Assembly (NCBI GenBank): GCA_003049465.1
Contig: PYSS01000022.1
Coordinates: 248,001-312,000, forward strand
Direction of reading: 5' to 3'
DNA: 64,000 nucleotides
Origin: Magnaporthiopsis rhizophila
Taxonomy: Eukaryota; Ascomycota; Sordariomycetes; Magnaporthales; Magnaporthaceae
The notes beneath the pieces were generated by a model. The model worked only from the letters and a program-made list of their open reading frames with translations, was not told the origin of the DNA and made no database searches. Below, piece after piece: positions 1-11,778 of this stretch. The stretch's first letter is position 1. Each line of letters begins with the position of its first letter. The position numbers and the translations under genes were made by a program.

Positions 1-929
1 CGGGCGGGGAGCGGCGGGACCCTTTGTCCGACCCACAAGGCGCAAACACCCGGTCGGCCCCACCGCCCCCCCGCGAGGTACCGAGCCGGAAACTAATCAT
101 GGACGCGCCCCCCAGCCGATGTGCAACCACAGAAGGAGTCGATGAGGACCGACAACAACCCTCCAACCCGGTGGAGATGCCAGAGGGAAGTAAGAAGTCT
201 CTCTCTCTCTCACTACAAGCTTTTAAAGAGGCCGAAGCGGACCTCGAGAAGTCGAGAGTCGCCATGGAGGAGGCATTCCTAGTGGGAGACAACGCACGCG
301 CAAACTCTCTCAAGGCCTTCACCATTCCAGATCAGGAGCGGCTGGTCAAGCAGCTGGGAAAGGCCACTCTGGCGGCACGTGCTGCGGCCGCATCGGCAAG
401 CACCGTGAGGAAGCCCATCGCGAAACCTGCGCAGGACAGAGTTGAAGCATTGCGAGGTGAAGAGGCCCCAGAATCCCGAAGGCCCAGGCACAAGCCGCGC
501 CGTCAGACAGAAGTTGGGGAGGCGCCGAAGCGAGCTTCTACGGGGTCTCTCCTTGTCAGCCCCGGCACCTGGGAAACCCCTTCGTCGCGGCCTAGAAGCT
601 CGGGCGGGGGTTCGGGCCTGGCGGACAAGGAGATGCCAGGCCAGTGCAAGGAAGAGACGAAGCTAAAGCCAGAGGCAACAGCGTTGACAGCGGGTGAAGC
701 CAACCGAGAGGAGGACGCGACTGGGGAGAGTGTCATGGAGGCTTTCGAACGGCGGGTCGGGAAAGGAGAGGGACGGAAAAATGCGACAAGGGAGGAGCAG
801 AACGACAAGATCGAAGCTCGCGAAAAGTCACTTCCTGCGGAGAAGGCTCCGGCTGCTCCGGAAAAGGCTTGCGTGCATGCATCTGAGGGTGTTGAGGAGG
901 TGTTGCGGAGTAGGTCAGCCATGCCCTAA
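1..929 (+). CDS. Hypothetical charged coiled-coil-type protein, 5' partial
   Basis: The reading frame is open from the left edge of the window to a TAA at 927-929, so the gene probably starts upstream; the first in-frame ATG is at 99. The product is hydrophilic. It has an Ala/Glu/Lys-rich stretch (roughly residues 60-125 counted from position 24) with heptad-like spacing that suggests a coiled coil, and a long Lys/Arg/Glu-rich, Ser/Pro-containing tail that looks disordered. I recognise no domain, signal peptide or membrane segment. Codon use is ordinary for the window. It could be the C-terminal exon of a larger protein or a low-complexity orphan; no function can be assigned. Confidence 0.5.
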   Translation, partial: GGERRDPLSDPQGANTRSAPPPPREVPSRKLIMDAPPSRCATTEGVDEDRQQPSNPVEMPEGSKKSLSLSLQAFKEAEADLEKSRVAMEEAFLVGDNARANSLKAFTIPDQERLVKQLGKATLAARAAAASASTVRKPIAKPAQDRVEALRGEEAPESRRPRHKPRRQTEVGEAPKRASTGSLLVSPGTWETPSSRPRSSGGGSGLADKEMPGQCKEETKLKPEATALTAGEANREEDATGESVMEAFERRVGKGEGRKNATREEQNDKIEAREKSLPAEKAPAAPEKACVHASEGVEEVLRSRSAMP

Positions 930-1644
930 AACAATTACGTATGGTTCCTTGTTTTGCAGACGTGTGGATAGTTGAGAATTATGATTCATGTTTGGCAACT
1001 TTTGTGAGTTCAGTAGAGCGGAAACCCAACGAGCGAATGGGTTCGGAAAGACTCGAGTTTGAATAGGAACTGTTTGAATAGTGCGTTGTTGAAAATTGAG
1101 AACCACGGACTGGTTATTCAAAGCAAGTACAAGCGGAGCAACACATCAGGCGATGACAGCCTAGTGAGATCAACATGGGCGACAAAGCTATAAAAGTTTA
1201 AGGGTGTCCCACCTTGAGAGCGTGATCATGTGGTGGGAGTCCTCGTGAGGTTGCGGTTTTGAAAGAGAATCGAACAAACAGTCTGTAGGCAAACCTGTAA
1301 GAGCGCCAAGTGGATCTTGTGTGGAAACAAGGCAGAAGGAGGTATTTATCAGACGACCTGTTCCTGTGCCGTATGTGGAAGGAGCAACGGACCAGAATAC
1401 GTGCTTGCCGTGGAAGCCATCGAGCGTGCAAACCCCGACGAAAAAATTTAGCATCAACAGCTGCGAGTTTCTCGTCCGTCAAACTCACCTCGGCCTGACC
1501 TCCGACACCGTCGTCATCAAAGGCACGACGCATCACAACTGCCATCTCAAAAGCAGTTCCCCTCCTTTCCGAGACCATCGAGATAGTAGGCAACAGCGGC
1601 AAGCAGTGCTTTCCGACAACCCGCACGACCGAATTCGCCAGACA
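930..1644. other. Intergenic, promoter side of the next gene
   Basis: No coding signal. A TATA-like element lies at 1189-1196. The frame of the next gene is open back to about 1321 but has no in-frame ATG before 1645. Confidence 0.4.
1189..1196 (+). promoter_or_regulatory. TATA-like box
   Basis: TATAAAAG lies about 450 nt upstream of the ATG at 1645, on the correct strand for the 590-aa gene. That distance implies a long 5' UTR or an unseen 5' intron, so the assignment is tentative. Confidence 0.3.
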
Positions 1645-3417
1645 ATGGAGTCGTCCGACGAGGACAAGAAGAAGGCGTCGGCTAACGACCCGTCGTCTCC
1701 GTCCACGGCCGAATCCCCGCCGTCGTCGTCGTTGGGCAAAGGCAACAAGCTCACCCAGCCCGTCCACCCGACCATGACGCCGGAGGAGGTGATGCACGAG
1801 CTGCGCACGATGCAGGAGCACGAGCACCGCTGCTACATGCACTTCATGTCGGTCTACCAGCCTGCAAACCGCCTCGGTCTCCAAACGTTGCTCCCGCCTC
1901 CTCCTCCTCCTCCTGCCGTGTCCCATGCGACGGGCCGCCCGGTCGACACGCTGCTGGGCCGCTTCAACCCGTACGGCAGAGACTACAAGCCACCACCCGG
2001 AGTTATGGAGAGGGAGCTCGTTCGCGAGATGGACCTGTTCCACGCCGAGGATTGCTGCAACAAGTCCGCGGCGGTCTATATCCTCCGCCAGCCGCCCCCG
2101 GCGTCGCTGGACTCGGGCGTGGCCGAGGCCAGGCTCCGCATGCTGCTCATCGTGGCCCACGTCTACCTCTACAAGCGCTGGTTCGAGCCGTACAGGAGCG
2201 AGGTCGAGTGGGGCCGCTTCATAGCCAAGACCATCGTGCCCGTCATCGGTTGCGGCAGCAACCAGTCCATTGACCTGGGTTCCGTCGGCACCGACACGGC
2301 CGTCTCCCGTCTGCACCAGGCCGTCTGCCTCGCCTCTGTGAGGACGCGCCTCCACGTGGCGCGGCGTCACGGATCGCCGAAGCGTCTGGCGAGGCTGCGG
2401 CAGCAGAGGAACCAACTGCTGAATCTCATCCAGCTGTCTACACCGCGGAGCCAGCAGGGCGATCAAGACCACGAGTACGAGCAGGAAGACACATCGGAAT
2501 CAGAGGAGGAGGGAAGTGAGGATGAGGTGGACGAGGAGCAGAAGAAGGAGGACAAGCTCTACAGCGGCTGCCACCCCGATAATGACCACCAGTTCCGCCG
2601 TCAGGTGCTGGAGCGCAGCCTGGATCCGGCGCGCGCCCTGCTCAACAAGCGCAACTACGTCTTGCAGCCCATGTTCCGCGCCGTGGCCATCACGATCCGC
2701 CTTGAGGACCACAAGCCGGAGCACATGCGCGGCGGCGGCGGCGGCGGCGACGACGGCGATGCTGGCGCCATCCCTGTCCGCATCGTGCTCTTCGACACCG
2801 AAGACGACGACGAAGACGACTACGACCATCACCTGAGCGCACCGCTGTCATTCGAGTCCATCCAGGACCGCATCCACGACTACCGCGAAGCCCAAGCCGG
2901 AGCCGGAGACGGAGACGGCGAGCACAAGCACAAGACCCGGTCCGCGGCCACGACGCTCGACACGGCCGCAGGCTACATCCTGGCCATGGCGCAGCGCGAA
3001 GAGGCCGCGCAGGGCCTGCACCCGGACCCGGTCGAGGCCAGCATGGACGGCGAGGACGGCTGCCTTCTGGGCGAGCAGGCGCTGCGGCGCGAGGCCAAGT
3101 GGTGGGGCCAGCCCGACGTCGACATCTCGGGCCCGAGCTCCCTGTGGGTCGACGAGGACATGGCCGTCGAGCGACAGCAGCAGCAGCACCATCCGGACCA
3201 GGACCAGGACCATCCGGATCGCGACCGCCCGCGCGGAGCCGCCTCCGACGACGAGGCCTGGATGGCGAGGCTGGAGGGGGTCGCGTACGACAACCTCCGC
3301 TGGAGGGAGGGAAACCTGCCGTTCCCCCCGGACATGGCCCGCAAGAAGAAGAAGGAAGGACTCAAGAAGGAGGAGAGCTGGGTCAACCTCAGGGATTGTT
3401 GGCTGTGGCGAGGTTGA
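1645..3417 (+). CDS. Conserved-type fungal hypothetical protein, 590 aa
   Basis: Single-exon gene from ATG 1645 to TGA 3415-3417. The N-terminus is rich in Ser and acidic residues. A globular segment follows at about residues 45-260, containing a Pro run (about residue 80), clustered aromatics and Cys-Cys. Next comes an acidic stretch rich in Glu/Asp (about 275-305), a Gly run and Asp-rich loop near residue 370-390, and a basic Lys-rich C-terminus. There is no signal peptide or membrane helix. I do not recognise a family. The frame stays open upstream of the ATG with no ATG, so this is the simplest start. It converges on the amino-acid permease, whose stop is about 490 nt away. No function can be assigned; it behaves like a real gene because of its long, strongly GC3-biased frame. 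Confidence 0.7.
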   Translation: MESSDEDKKKASANDPSSPSTAESPPSSSLGKGNKLTQPVHPTMTPEEVMHELRTMQEHEHRCYMHFMSVYQPANRLGLQTLLPPPPPPPAVSHATGRPVDTLLGRFNPYGRDYKPPPGVMERELVREMDLFHAEDCCNKSAAVYILRQPPPASLDSGVAEARLRMLLIVAHVYLYKRWFEPYRSEVEWGRFIAKTIVPVIGCGSNQSIDLGSVGTDTAVSRLHQAVCLASVRTRLHVARRHGSPKRLARLRQQRNQLLNLIQLSTPRSQQGDQDHEYEQEDTSESEEEGSEDEVDEEQKKEDKLYSGCHPDNDHQFRRQVLERSLDPARALLNKRNYVLQPMFRAVAITIRLEDHKPEHMRGGGGGGDDGDAGAIPVRIVLFDTEDDDEDDYDHHLSAPLSFESIQDRIHDYREAQAGAGDGDGEHKHKTRSAATTLDTAAGYILAMAQREEAAQGLHPDPVEASMDGEDGCLLGEQALRREAKWWGQPDVDISGPSSLWVDEDMAVERQQQQHHPDQDQDHPDRDRPRGAASDDEAWMARLEGVAYDNLRWREGNLPFPPDMARKKKKEGLKKEESWVNLRDCWLWRG

Positions 3418-3906
3418 GGCTGCGTGACCTTTCTACCGCGTGTACCGCATATATATCTACTTATCTTTCTCCATTCTTTTTTCTTCTTTGGGTCTTTCTT
3501 TCTTGCAGGCTGGGCAAGGATCGAATTTTCTGGCCAGACTACACGGCAACAATCTGGCCATATCAAGCCATTGCAGACTAGATGGAGCTGGCTTTCTGGA
3601 GCTAGGCGTGGTTTCTTTGATCACCCAGACAGAAACAAAGGCAATATGCTAAAGCAGCACATGCAGCAGTGGTCTACAACAAAATAACATTGTATTTAAT
3701 TGTAGAAAAAGAGTGGTATGTGCGTGAAGGAGAGTGTGAGCCACAAGACGATGCCTGCTAAAAGGCAGACAAAGCAGAGGCGAGTCCAGACTGACAGGAC
3801 GGCCAGCGCGTCTCCAAACAAAGCGGCTTTGCAGCCGAATGTAGGGGATCGACACGGACGACCACAGAACCACAAACGGCAATTAGAGCACCCGACGCGC
3901 CACGCT
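3418..3906. other. Convergent 3' regions
   Basis: Lies between the stop codons of two convergent genes. It contains pyrimidine-rich 3' UTR-like sequence and no recognisable gene. Confidence 0.4.
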
Positions 3907-5983
3907 CTAGTAAAAGAAGGCCCTGAGGTGGCGCTTCCAGGCGGGCATGGCGGCGACCTCGGCCTTGTAGGCGTTGATGGCGTCCCAGTCGAGCTCGCGG
4001 CGGCCCGTGTCGACGTCGATCTGGTCGAGCCTGAGGCCGCCCTCGCGCTTCCACACGTAGCCGCAGATCCAGAAGAAGAGGATGACGGGAACGGTGAGCC
4101 ACTCCTTGAAGAAGCCCTCGGCGTCGTTGAGCCCCTCCTTGCCGGGGGGAGCGATGGCGCTGAAGAGCTGTGGCGAGGAAAAAGATGAAACCGGTCAGCA
4201 TGATGAAGGTGATGGACCATGATATCAAGGCAAAAGATGATTGATGCCAAGTTTTGTGGGAATATACAACGTACCGAAGCAAGCAAGACCAGAATGCAAA
4301 GGCCAAGGCCGACGTACGAGCCGGCGACACCAAAGAAAGCCTTGAACGGGATCTCGTCGAGACTACGGCCGTTGTGCTTCCAGGCGGCACGGAAGCGAAT
4401 GTGGGCCAGGCAGATAGAGCCCCAAGTGAACAGGGCGGCCAGACCTGACAGGGACAGGAGCCACTGGAACACGGCGTTGGCGCCCGTGTTGAGGGTCAGG
4501 AAGGCCAGGGCGCCGCAGAGGATGTGGACCAGGACCGACATGAGGGGACGGCCCGACTTGTCGACATAGGTGAAGATTTTGGGGGCGTAACCCTGCTCGG
4601 CCAGGGCAGTGAGGGTGCGGGAGCCGCCGTAGACGCACGAGACGCCGATGGACAGCACCGAAACCAGGATGATGACGTTCATGAAGTCGTCGTAGCCTCG
4701 CAGGCCGGCATATTTGCCCGCCAGCACAAAAGGCGAGGTGCCCTCGGCGTACGGGTCGTTGGCCTTCAGGAGCTTCTCATCCGTGGACGAGATGAGGAGG
4801 CCGACAAAGAACAGGCCGAGGATGTAGAAGAGGGTGATACGCCAGAATACCTGCTTGATGGCACCGGGCAGTGCGCGGACGGGGTTCTTGGCCTCGGCGG
4901 CGGCCAGACCGACCAGCTCGGTCCCGGAGAAGGAGAAGGCAGCAGTGACAAAGACACCGCAGAAACCCCTGAAGCCGTTCTGGAACGCACCAGGATCGTT
5001 CCAGTAGCGAGCGCCGTGGTACTGGTCGTATGCGCCACCGGCAGGGCCACCGCCGCAGACGAGGATGACGGCCACGATCATGAAGATGACTATATCGGGC
5101 ACGAGCGGGTTAGCTTTGGCAGCTCTCTAGGACCCCGAGGGCAGATGATCCGCAGGTTGACGAACCGATGGCGCTGAGCTTCAGGCAGGAGGACCAGAAC
5201 TCCTCCTCGGCGAATCCCAGGGTTCCGAAGACATTGATGAGGACGATGGCGAGCCAGAAGACGATGATCCACACCGCCTTGTGGACGCCCGCTGCTCCTT
5301 GCCAGTAATTGAGAGTGAGGCCGCAGACGGACAGTTCGAGGGGGAGCACGCAAGCCCACTAGAAGCGTCGAGGCAAGCACTTTGTCAGTCATGCGTCCAT
5401 TGCTGTGTCCATAAGGTGGCCGGCCGGCGGCAGTGCTTACCTGCAGGACGTAGTTCCAGCCCATGGCGAAGCCCCAGGAAGGATCGATAAAGCGGGTCGA
5501 GTACGTGTAGAAGCTACCAGAGACGGGGTACATAACAGCGAGTTCACCAAGAGCGTACACGACGTTGAACATCATGACACCTATGATGGAGAAGTCGATG
5601 ATGAGAGAGCCGGGGCCACCCTTGATCAGGGCAGAGCCGGAACCGACGAAGAAACCGGCACCGATCGAACCACCTGTGTCGGAAGAAAGCATCATACCGT
5701 CAGCCACCCAATTTTTTCTGGTTTTCCGGACTGTTCGGCAGGGAACTCGAGACGACATACCAATGGCAATCATGTGCAGATGGCGCGCCTTCATCGAGCG
5801 GTCAAGCTCGACAACGCTCTCGCCCCTACTGCGCTTCTTGAACGACTCAAAGTTGAGGCCATTGCGGGTGTAGAAGTTCTCCTCACGATGAGGGCCCTGG
5901 TCGAGGGCGCCGACATCCTCGGCCTTGCCGCCGTACGTGGGCAGGGTGCCCTCGTCGATATTTGCGACCTTCTCGTCCGACAT
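3907..5983 (-). CDS. Fungal amino-acid permease (AAT/APC family), five exons
   Basis: Plasma-membrane proton-coupled amino-acid uptake, inferred from family. Exons, in transcription order, are 5761-5983, 5441-5673, 5166-5358, 4275-5089 and 3907-4167, joined by GT-AG introns; they give a continuous 574-aa frame, the usual length. The third intron uses a GTTCGT donor, which is unusual but is the one that keeps the frame. The soluble N-terminus is followed by GGSIGAGFFVGSG in helix 1, the classic substrate-binding loop of yeast/fungal AAPs, then an ELAVMYPVSGSF motif, FSGTELVGLAAAE and a series of hydrophobic helices ending in a hydrophilic tail with WKREGG. Start ATG 5983 opens the conserved acidic N-terminus. 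It resembles general/neutral amino-acid permeases (GAP1/INDA1-like); substrate specificity cannot be read from sequence. No domain is missing. Confidence 0.9.
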
Positions 5984-8750
5984 GGTGTCTGCCGGCCGAG
6001 CCCGTTGCGTCGTAGTTCCGTTCTCGTGGGATGGGAGGTTGTTGTGGTTCTCGGAACCAAACAAGATACGGTTGAAGTCAGGGGCTGCCCCACAGTCGAC
6101 TTTGAAAGCGACGGGAAAGAGTGGCGGGTGAGGAGGGAAGAACGGAAAGGGACGGGACAGGAGGGGGACGGGATAGGGGCTGTATTTATGAACACGGTCA
6201 ATCACCTTCTGGCGGGTGGCGGCGCGTTCGTGGGGGAGAACACTCCAGGCACCGCACCACTGCTACCACCAGTTGCACGCTGCTGCTTGGTACGTACTAC
6301 ATCCATGCTGGCAGGCCGCGTCCTGGGTGCCCGCAAGCAACCGACCGGCGGCCCCCATGCAACACAGAGATAGCAGGCCGGCCAGGCCCCCTGCTCGCAC
6401 CTCAAGCATTCTTGGCCTGACAGTTTTGGGGCACCCTTCCGAGCCTATGGATGGGTTCAGGATGGGTTGGCGGAATTGAACTGCTGCCAAGAAGCCCCTT
6501 GACCTCTGGAGGGAAGGTCGGAAGGGCCTGGAGCTCTTGGGAGGGGCGACATTCGTTAACGGGTAGGCAGCACAACGACTGACAGACTGACCAACAAGAG
6601 CTGCGCGGGAGGGAGGCTTGGCGACCAGGGGGGTGTGGTGTGCGGGCAGGATCGGGCGCTGGGTGGACAGTGCGGGCTCTGCGTCGCATGCATGGAAGCC
6701 ATGCCGTTGTTCTATGTACGCCGCCATGACCCGCCGGGGGTCTTGAGCGCCGGCTTCCTGTCCTGTCGACGGCGGCGAGAAGGGAAGCGGGGACTCGACC
6801 TGCAGGTTGGCCAAGCAGGATGCGAATTAGGCCTGTTTGCGTGCTGACCCTCCCTTCTCCCTTTTGCCTGTTGCCAGATGGCGCAACATGCACGCCGAGG
6901 GCTTGGCGCCGTATAAAGCCCACATAGCAATACTTCCTTCGGCTCGGCGCCGAGACGTTCGGCTCCATCGCCCGGCCTCCCACTGGTGAACGCTCAGCAG
7001 CCGGTGCGACGCTGAGGACGGCCCAGCCTTGCTGGACGGCCGCTCATGTCAGGTGGCACGGGCCCACTCCCTCCCAGGCGCTGTCCAATTGCCGCGGCGT
7101 GTTGCCAAATGACCTTGTCCACTCCCCGGCTGGCCAAGTCCAGAAAGGTGCAACGAGCGCCGACGCCTTTTCCCCAGGTTGGCAGGTCCAAAGAGCTCCC
7201 AAGACTTTGTGGATCTCTTAGCCTATCTGTTGCCAATTTTGCCCGGCGGTAGGAGGGTGGTGGCACGTCTCGGCGCGCCATGGAGCGTCTTCGATTGGGC
7301 TGGCCGGGAAATATTTGCCGGAAGGAATTGGGCCAGCACTCCCTTCTGTCGGTAGCCGATTTGGCTACTGGAGCCGTGGACGAAGAGTCGAAGCGGCCAG
7401 ACGCGCAGGCGCGGACCTCTTTTCGACCTGGGCCAATCTACCCACGACGCCCCGAATGGACAGTATCTCAGGTGAGGGGAGGCGTCGTCCGTCCTGGTTG
7501 GCTCGTTGGTTGCTGTCGATCTGGGGCGTTGATGATGATCCGCCATCGCTTAGGGGTCGCTGAATCCATCCATATCATATCGTCCATGGCAGATAGCCGG
7601 GCAGAGCCGCCTGGCAGGTAAAGATAGGAGCCTGGTCCCGGCTCCCGTGGGACAAGAATTGATCAGTGCTCACCCTGGACGAACCCCGCCAGGCTCGTTG
7701 GCACAGTGGGTTATGAGGGCCTCATGGGCCTTGGATCTCCACTGGCCCCGATAACGGGTTTGGAGAGATTAATTGGTGGCAGTAGGTTGGTTGGTCCCGA
7801 CCGTCTGGTTTTGTTATGTAACGCGCAAGCCCAGAAGAACTGGCAGCCTGGCGCCACCAAACTGCGACATCGATCGTCTTGGGCGGCGGGAACGTCTCGG
7901 CGTCTCTGGGACTGTGGTCGTTGCGGTTATCACAAGGAAGAAAAAGCAAAGAAAAGAAGGGTGAGCAGGATCCGCTAGACCGGCTGTCAGCATCCTGCCA
8001 CCCCGGCGTGTGCCCAGCATGCTTGGCCACATAGAAGATGGAAAAGCAATGCACGGTTGGCATTTACGGACGACAGCCCTGGAGAAGCCCCCAAACTGCT
8101 TGATTCAATGCTCGAGCAGGTGTTCGCTCGCTGGACTCGCGTGCCGGGCGAGCTTGGACAAGCGTGGTGGCGTCAAACTGTGACAAACAGAATGGCGGGG
8201 AGGTGGACCCAATTGCTGCCTGTCAATTCAAGCGCGCGGGGTAACTTGGAATGGAGCATGTCAATTTGACCGAGCGTGCGTTTTGCCCACCAACATGAAA
8301 GCCCCGCAGTTGGCGGGTTTGTTCGCCCATGAGATGGCGCTAGAGAAGCCATCGTCACAACTGGGCGCTCCCACCCAAGCATCTGCATGTTATCACCCGA
8401 CCACGGGGCATTTCATCAACCTTGCGCCAATCGTTGCAAGCCAACAAGCCCACAAATGCTGACAAGCCAAGCCGTCAGGGTGTTTTTGTTCTTGTCAACG
8501 AGGTCGTTCGGGCGAAAACATCCATGGACGTTGTCCAACTCGACTACACCCTGGCCCCAGCCAGCAGCTCCACTGCCCACCATATTCGGAAGGAAGGCCC
8601 GTGCTGGCGAGAACAAAGGTTGCGGGGAGATGTGGGACCACGAAACAATATCCCCATCCTGGGCCAAAGTATAGGCGATATGGATCCCTTGCCAAGTCTT
8701 ATCTCCTGCCGCTTCTGACCGAAGGATGCATCGCGAACTGTGCGATGGAT
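5984..8750. other. Long intergenic region
   Basis: 2.8 kb with only short shadow ORFs. It should hold the permease promoter (right after 5983) and the 3' UTR of the photolyase gene (before 8751). I see no RNA gene, repeat array or transposon. Confidence 0.4.
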
Positions 8751-10933
8751 TCACTCAGCTGGACTCCTCCTCCTCCGTCTCTTCACATGCCGGTCAAGCG
8801 TGGTCTGCCCCTTTTCTCGCTTCGCGGGCGCGTCTCGCGCATCCTCGGTTCTCGCTTTTGGCCCGTCGACTTCGTCCGCAAACTCACCGTGATCACTCTC
8901 CTCCTGCTTCACTGTGCCCATCATCTCGGCGTCGTTGCTGCTGCCGTCTTGCGCAAACAGCTCTCGCCATGAACCGTCGAGAACCCTCGGATCGTCCCCC
9001 TCGAGGCCAACGTCGTAGGCCTTCTTCATGGAGCTCATACACTACAATCTCGGCGATCAGCTTTAGATTTCCCGAGGATTCCAGGCCTCATCAGTTCCCA
9101 AAGCACTCACAATACGCCTTCTCTCGTCAAAGTCAAACATTGGCGTGCCGTAGGCGCCTGGTTGCTGTGCGCCATCGTCCCTTCCCAACTTGACTCTCGC
9201 GATACCGTCCACACCTTCTAGCCTGCGCGAACTCTGGCTGGCCGCAGAACCATCCACGAGGATAACACCCGCCCTTTGCAGCTCCGCCTCGGGCGCTTTC
9301 CACGGCTCATATATGTACTTCTTGTCCAGCGCCGCCAGCTCCGGCACCCACCGGCGCACAAACGTTCCTTCGGGATCCCATTTCCGCCCAAACGAGATAG
9401 GGCTATAGCAGCGAAAATACTGCGAGAAGAAGGCCGTGCAGCTAAGCCACTGCCAGTTGCCTGCGTTGCACGACGGCTCGTGGTCTAGAAGTAGCTCTTC
9501 GAACACGTCAAGCCCACGCTCCCACGACACGTAGCACCCGCCCCGCGTCAGGAAGCAGGCCACGCTGTGCCGACCTAAGTGGTGGATCCATCCCTCGACA
9601 CGCAGCTGTCGCATCAGAGCGTCGATCCAGGGAAAGCCAGTACGTCCGCTGTCCCACCTCCTAAACCAGTCCTCGGCCAGCGCCGAGTCGACGTCGTACT
9701 CAAAGCCGCGAAAGGGGCCCGCACCGCTGCCCTCCAGCCGCGATGGCAGATGCCACGGTATGAACCTGCAGTGCGGGTTGCCCGCGGCCTGCCCGAACAC
9801 GTCTCCAATGGCCGCCTGCGCCGCAAAGTACATGTCGCGGAACAGCAACTGGCCCGTCAGGCTCTCAGGCGGCTGCGATGCGCCTTTCTTCCGCGCCTTG
9901 ACGTATGCATCCACTGTGTCCTGGACACGATGGTAGAAGAGCCTGACCGACAGCGCGCCAAAGTGCAAAAACGGGGACAACAGAGTCGTCGACGGCGGGC
10001 TAAAGTCGGCCGGGCTGGACTGCGGCTTGTGGAATGTGGCCGTGTACTCCTGATCCGCGATCAGTTCGTCCAGTCGCCGAAGCGCCAGCGTTTCCCCGCC
10101 CCTGTGCGGCGTGGTTGCGGGTGGATATCTCAGCTCCGCGAGGGTCTCGACGGCGAAGTCGCCATGCGGACCTGCGATTGCGCCCAACCCGCCCTTGCCG
10201 TATGTTTTGTCCTTGCCTTCACTCCTCCACTTGGCGTTGATGTCGACAGAGGCCTCTGTATTTGGCAGACGCTGCTCAAAGTCGACCGGCATCTCCCCGG
10301 GATCCGGCAGGCTGTTCGGACCCGCTATCGGCGGGGGTATGGGCCCGACCTTGGCGCCCGCAATTCGGAGCTGCGTGATGGACATTGTCGGCTCGCCCGC
10401 GTTGGCGGCTACGACTTGGTCGCTGTCCCACAGCGTCCGGCCATATCGCGTGATGACATGCACGCCGGCATCGCGCGCCGCCTGGGTAACGACCGCGTCC
10501 CTGCGCCGGGCATACGAGTCCGTGTCCTTCTCGAACACGAGGTGCGTCACGCCCTAGGCTTTGAAGAGCTTGGGGAACAGCGTCTGCGGCGCCTCTCGAA
10601 GCACGAAGAACTTGGACTTTGGGTTCAGCCTGTTGATGGACGCTGAAAGGTCATTCCGGCAGTCAAGCCTATGACGCAATGCGACCAATGTGTCAGCACA
10701 AGTCCCCGTCGGATTTGCCCACGCCCACGACAGGTGCCGGCGAGCTGAAGGGAGAAATCTGACAAGAACTGCCACCGATTCAGCCCGCCCCTGGCTCGGT
10801 ACACGTAATGAGGATCCCACGTGAATATCGGCCACAGCACCGCCGGGTCGAGGTCCAGCGCCGCCTGGAGAGCGGGCGAGTCGTGCAGCCGCAGGTCGGT
10901 GCGGAACCAGTAGATGACCCGTGCCTTGGACAT
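8751..10933 (-). pseudogene. cry: (6-4) photolyase / animal-type cryptochrome with in-frame stop
   Basis: A flavoprotein family that repairs (6-4) photoproducts or senses blue light in the nucleus. Three exons in transcription order: 10764-10933, 9111-10668 and 8751-9041 (672 codons). Exon 1 holds the Rossmann-like photolyase start with WFRTDLRLHD. The FAD-binding domain is complete: GRTGFPWIDA, the two-histidine motif WIHHLGRH at about residues 417-424 typical of (6-4) enzymes, and CNAGNW with the flavin-contacting Asn near 458. Exon 3 follows an ideal GTGAGT...TTGTAG intron and supplies a C-terminal tail ending in a KRRRRR nuclear-localisation-like cluster. The defect is a TAG at 10554-10556 (codon 95), exactly where the motif KAWGVTHLVFE should have its Trp (TGG to TAG). 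Everything downstream is intact, so this is a very recent null allele, an error, or a read-through case. The first-intron donor GTCAGA is weak. Confidence 0.8.
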
Positions 10934-11778
10934 TGTGTGTTGTTGGCGTTGAGTGTTTCCTACCCCCTCCATTTCGGGCCGGTACCGTTTTCCTATGCGA
11001 GGCACCCTGATGCTATTCCGCACAACCGGGCAAGTCTTCACCCACCGCTCGCGTCTGCCAAGCGTGTCGTCTTTGAGTCAATGACGCAAGTGCTAGGCTA
11101 AGGGGCCTGGCCTAGGCCCAGTTCGGTTGGAGAGGACGCAGCATCCGTGCGTCCGCCGTAGTCGGCGGGTTCCGAAGCCACAATTTGGCTTGCTAAAAGC
11201 GACCGAGAGAAACCCCGGCGATAACAACGCCAAGAGCTGTAAAGAGATTGGCTGTTTTCTCTCGCCTGCTCACGCTTCTCGTCGGTACGACTCCCGCTCG
11301 CAATCCTTGGCCGATTGAGTGGAGCTTCTTTTCGACGACGCAGACCGGTTGATGGAACAAAAAATGAAAGAATTCACGCTGCGTCCGAGGGAGAAGTGTC
11401 CCGTTACCAGGAGCTTCTTGCCATCAGGAACGAGGGGCGATGTGGGGGGCCAAGTTCATCAAACGCATGCGTGCATGTAGGCAATTTATCCCAGGTACTG
11501 CCAATGTTATCGGGAACCGCCAACGAGACGCCTAGCCAATCGTGTATAGACGGACGGAGATGCGCCTAGGCAGATTCGTGGCCTATGCTGCCTCTGGGGC
11601 CGATGCGCCGTCTCCTTAATGAACAGACATATATACCTTCCACCATCTTTGTTCGCGCAGAGTGCGCGGCCTGGACGTGCGTTGCTTCTTGGGGCATGGA
11701 GTGGACGGAAGCGTTTCGTGTCGTGCACTCCCAAATCGTGGCACGGAATCTCGCCACCTCATAACCGGCCAATGGCTC
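10934..11778. other. Intergenic
   Basis: Contains the photolyase/cryptochrome promoter side and the 3' side of the HET gene. No coding or RNA signal seen. Confidence 0.35.

Noticed and set aside
1198..2472. 424-codon antisense frame opposite the 590-aa orphan
   Set aside because: Arg/Val/His-rich low-complexity shadow with no motif; the plus-strand frame has protein-like composition and a better start.
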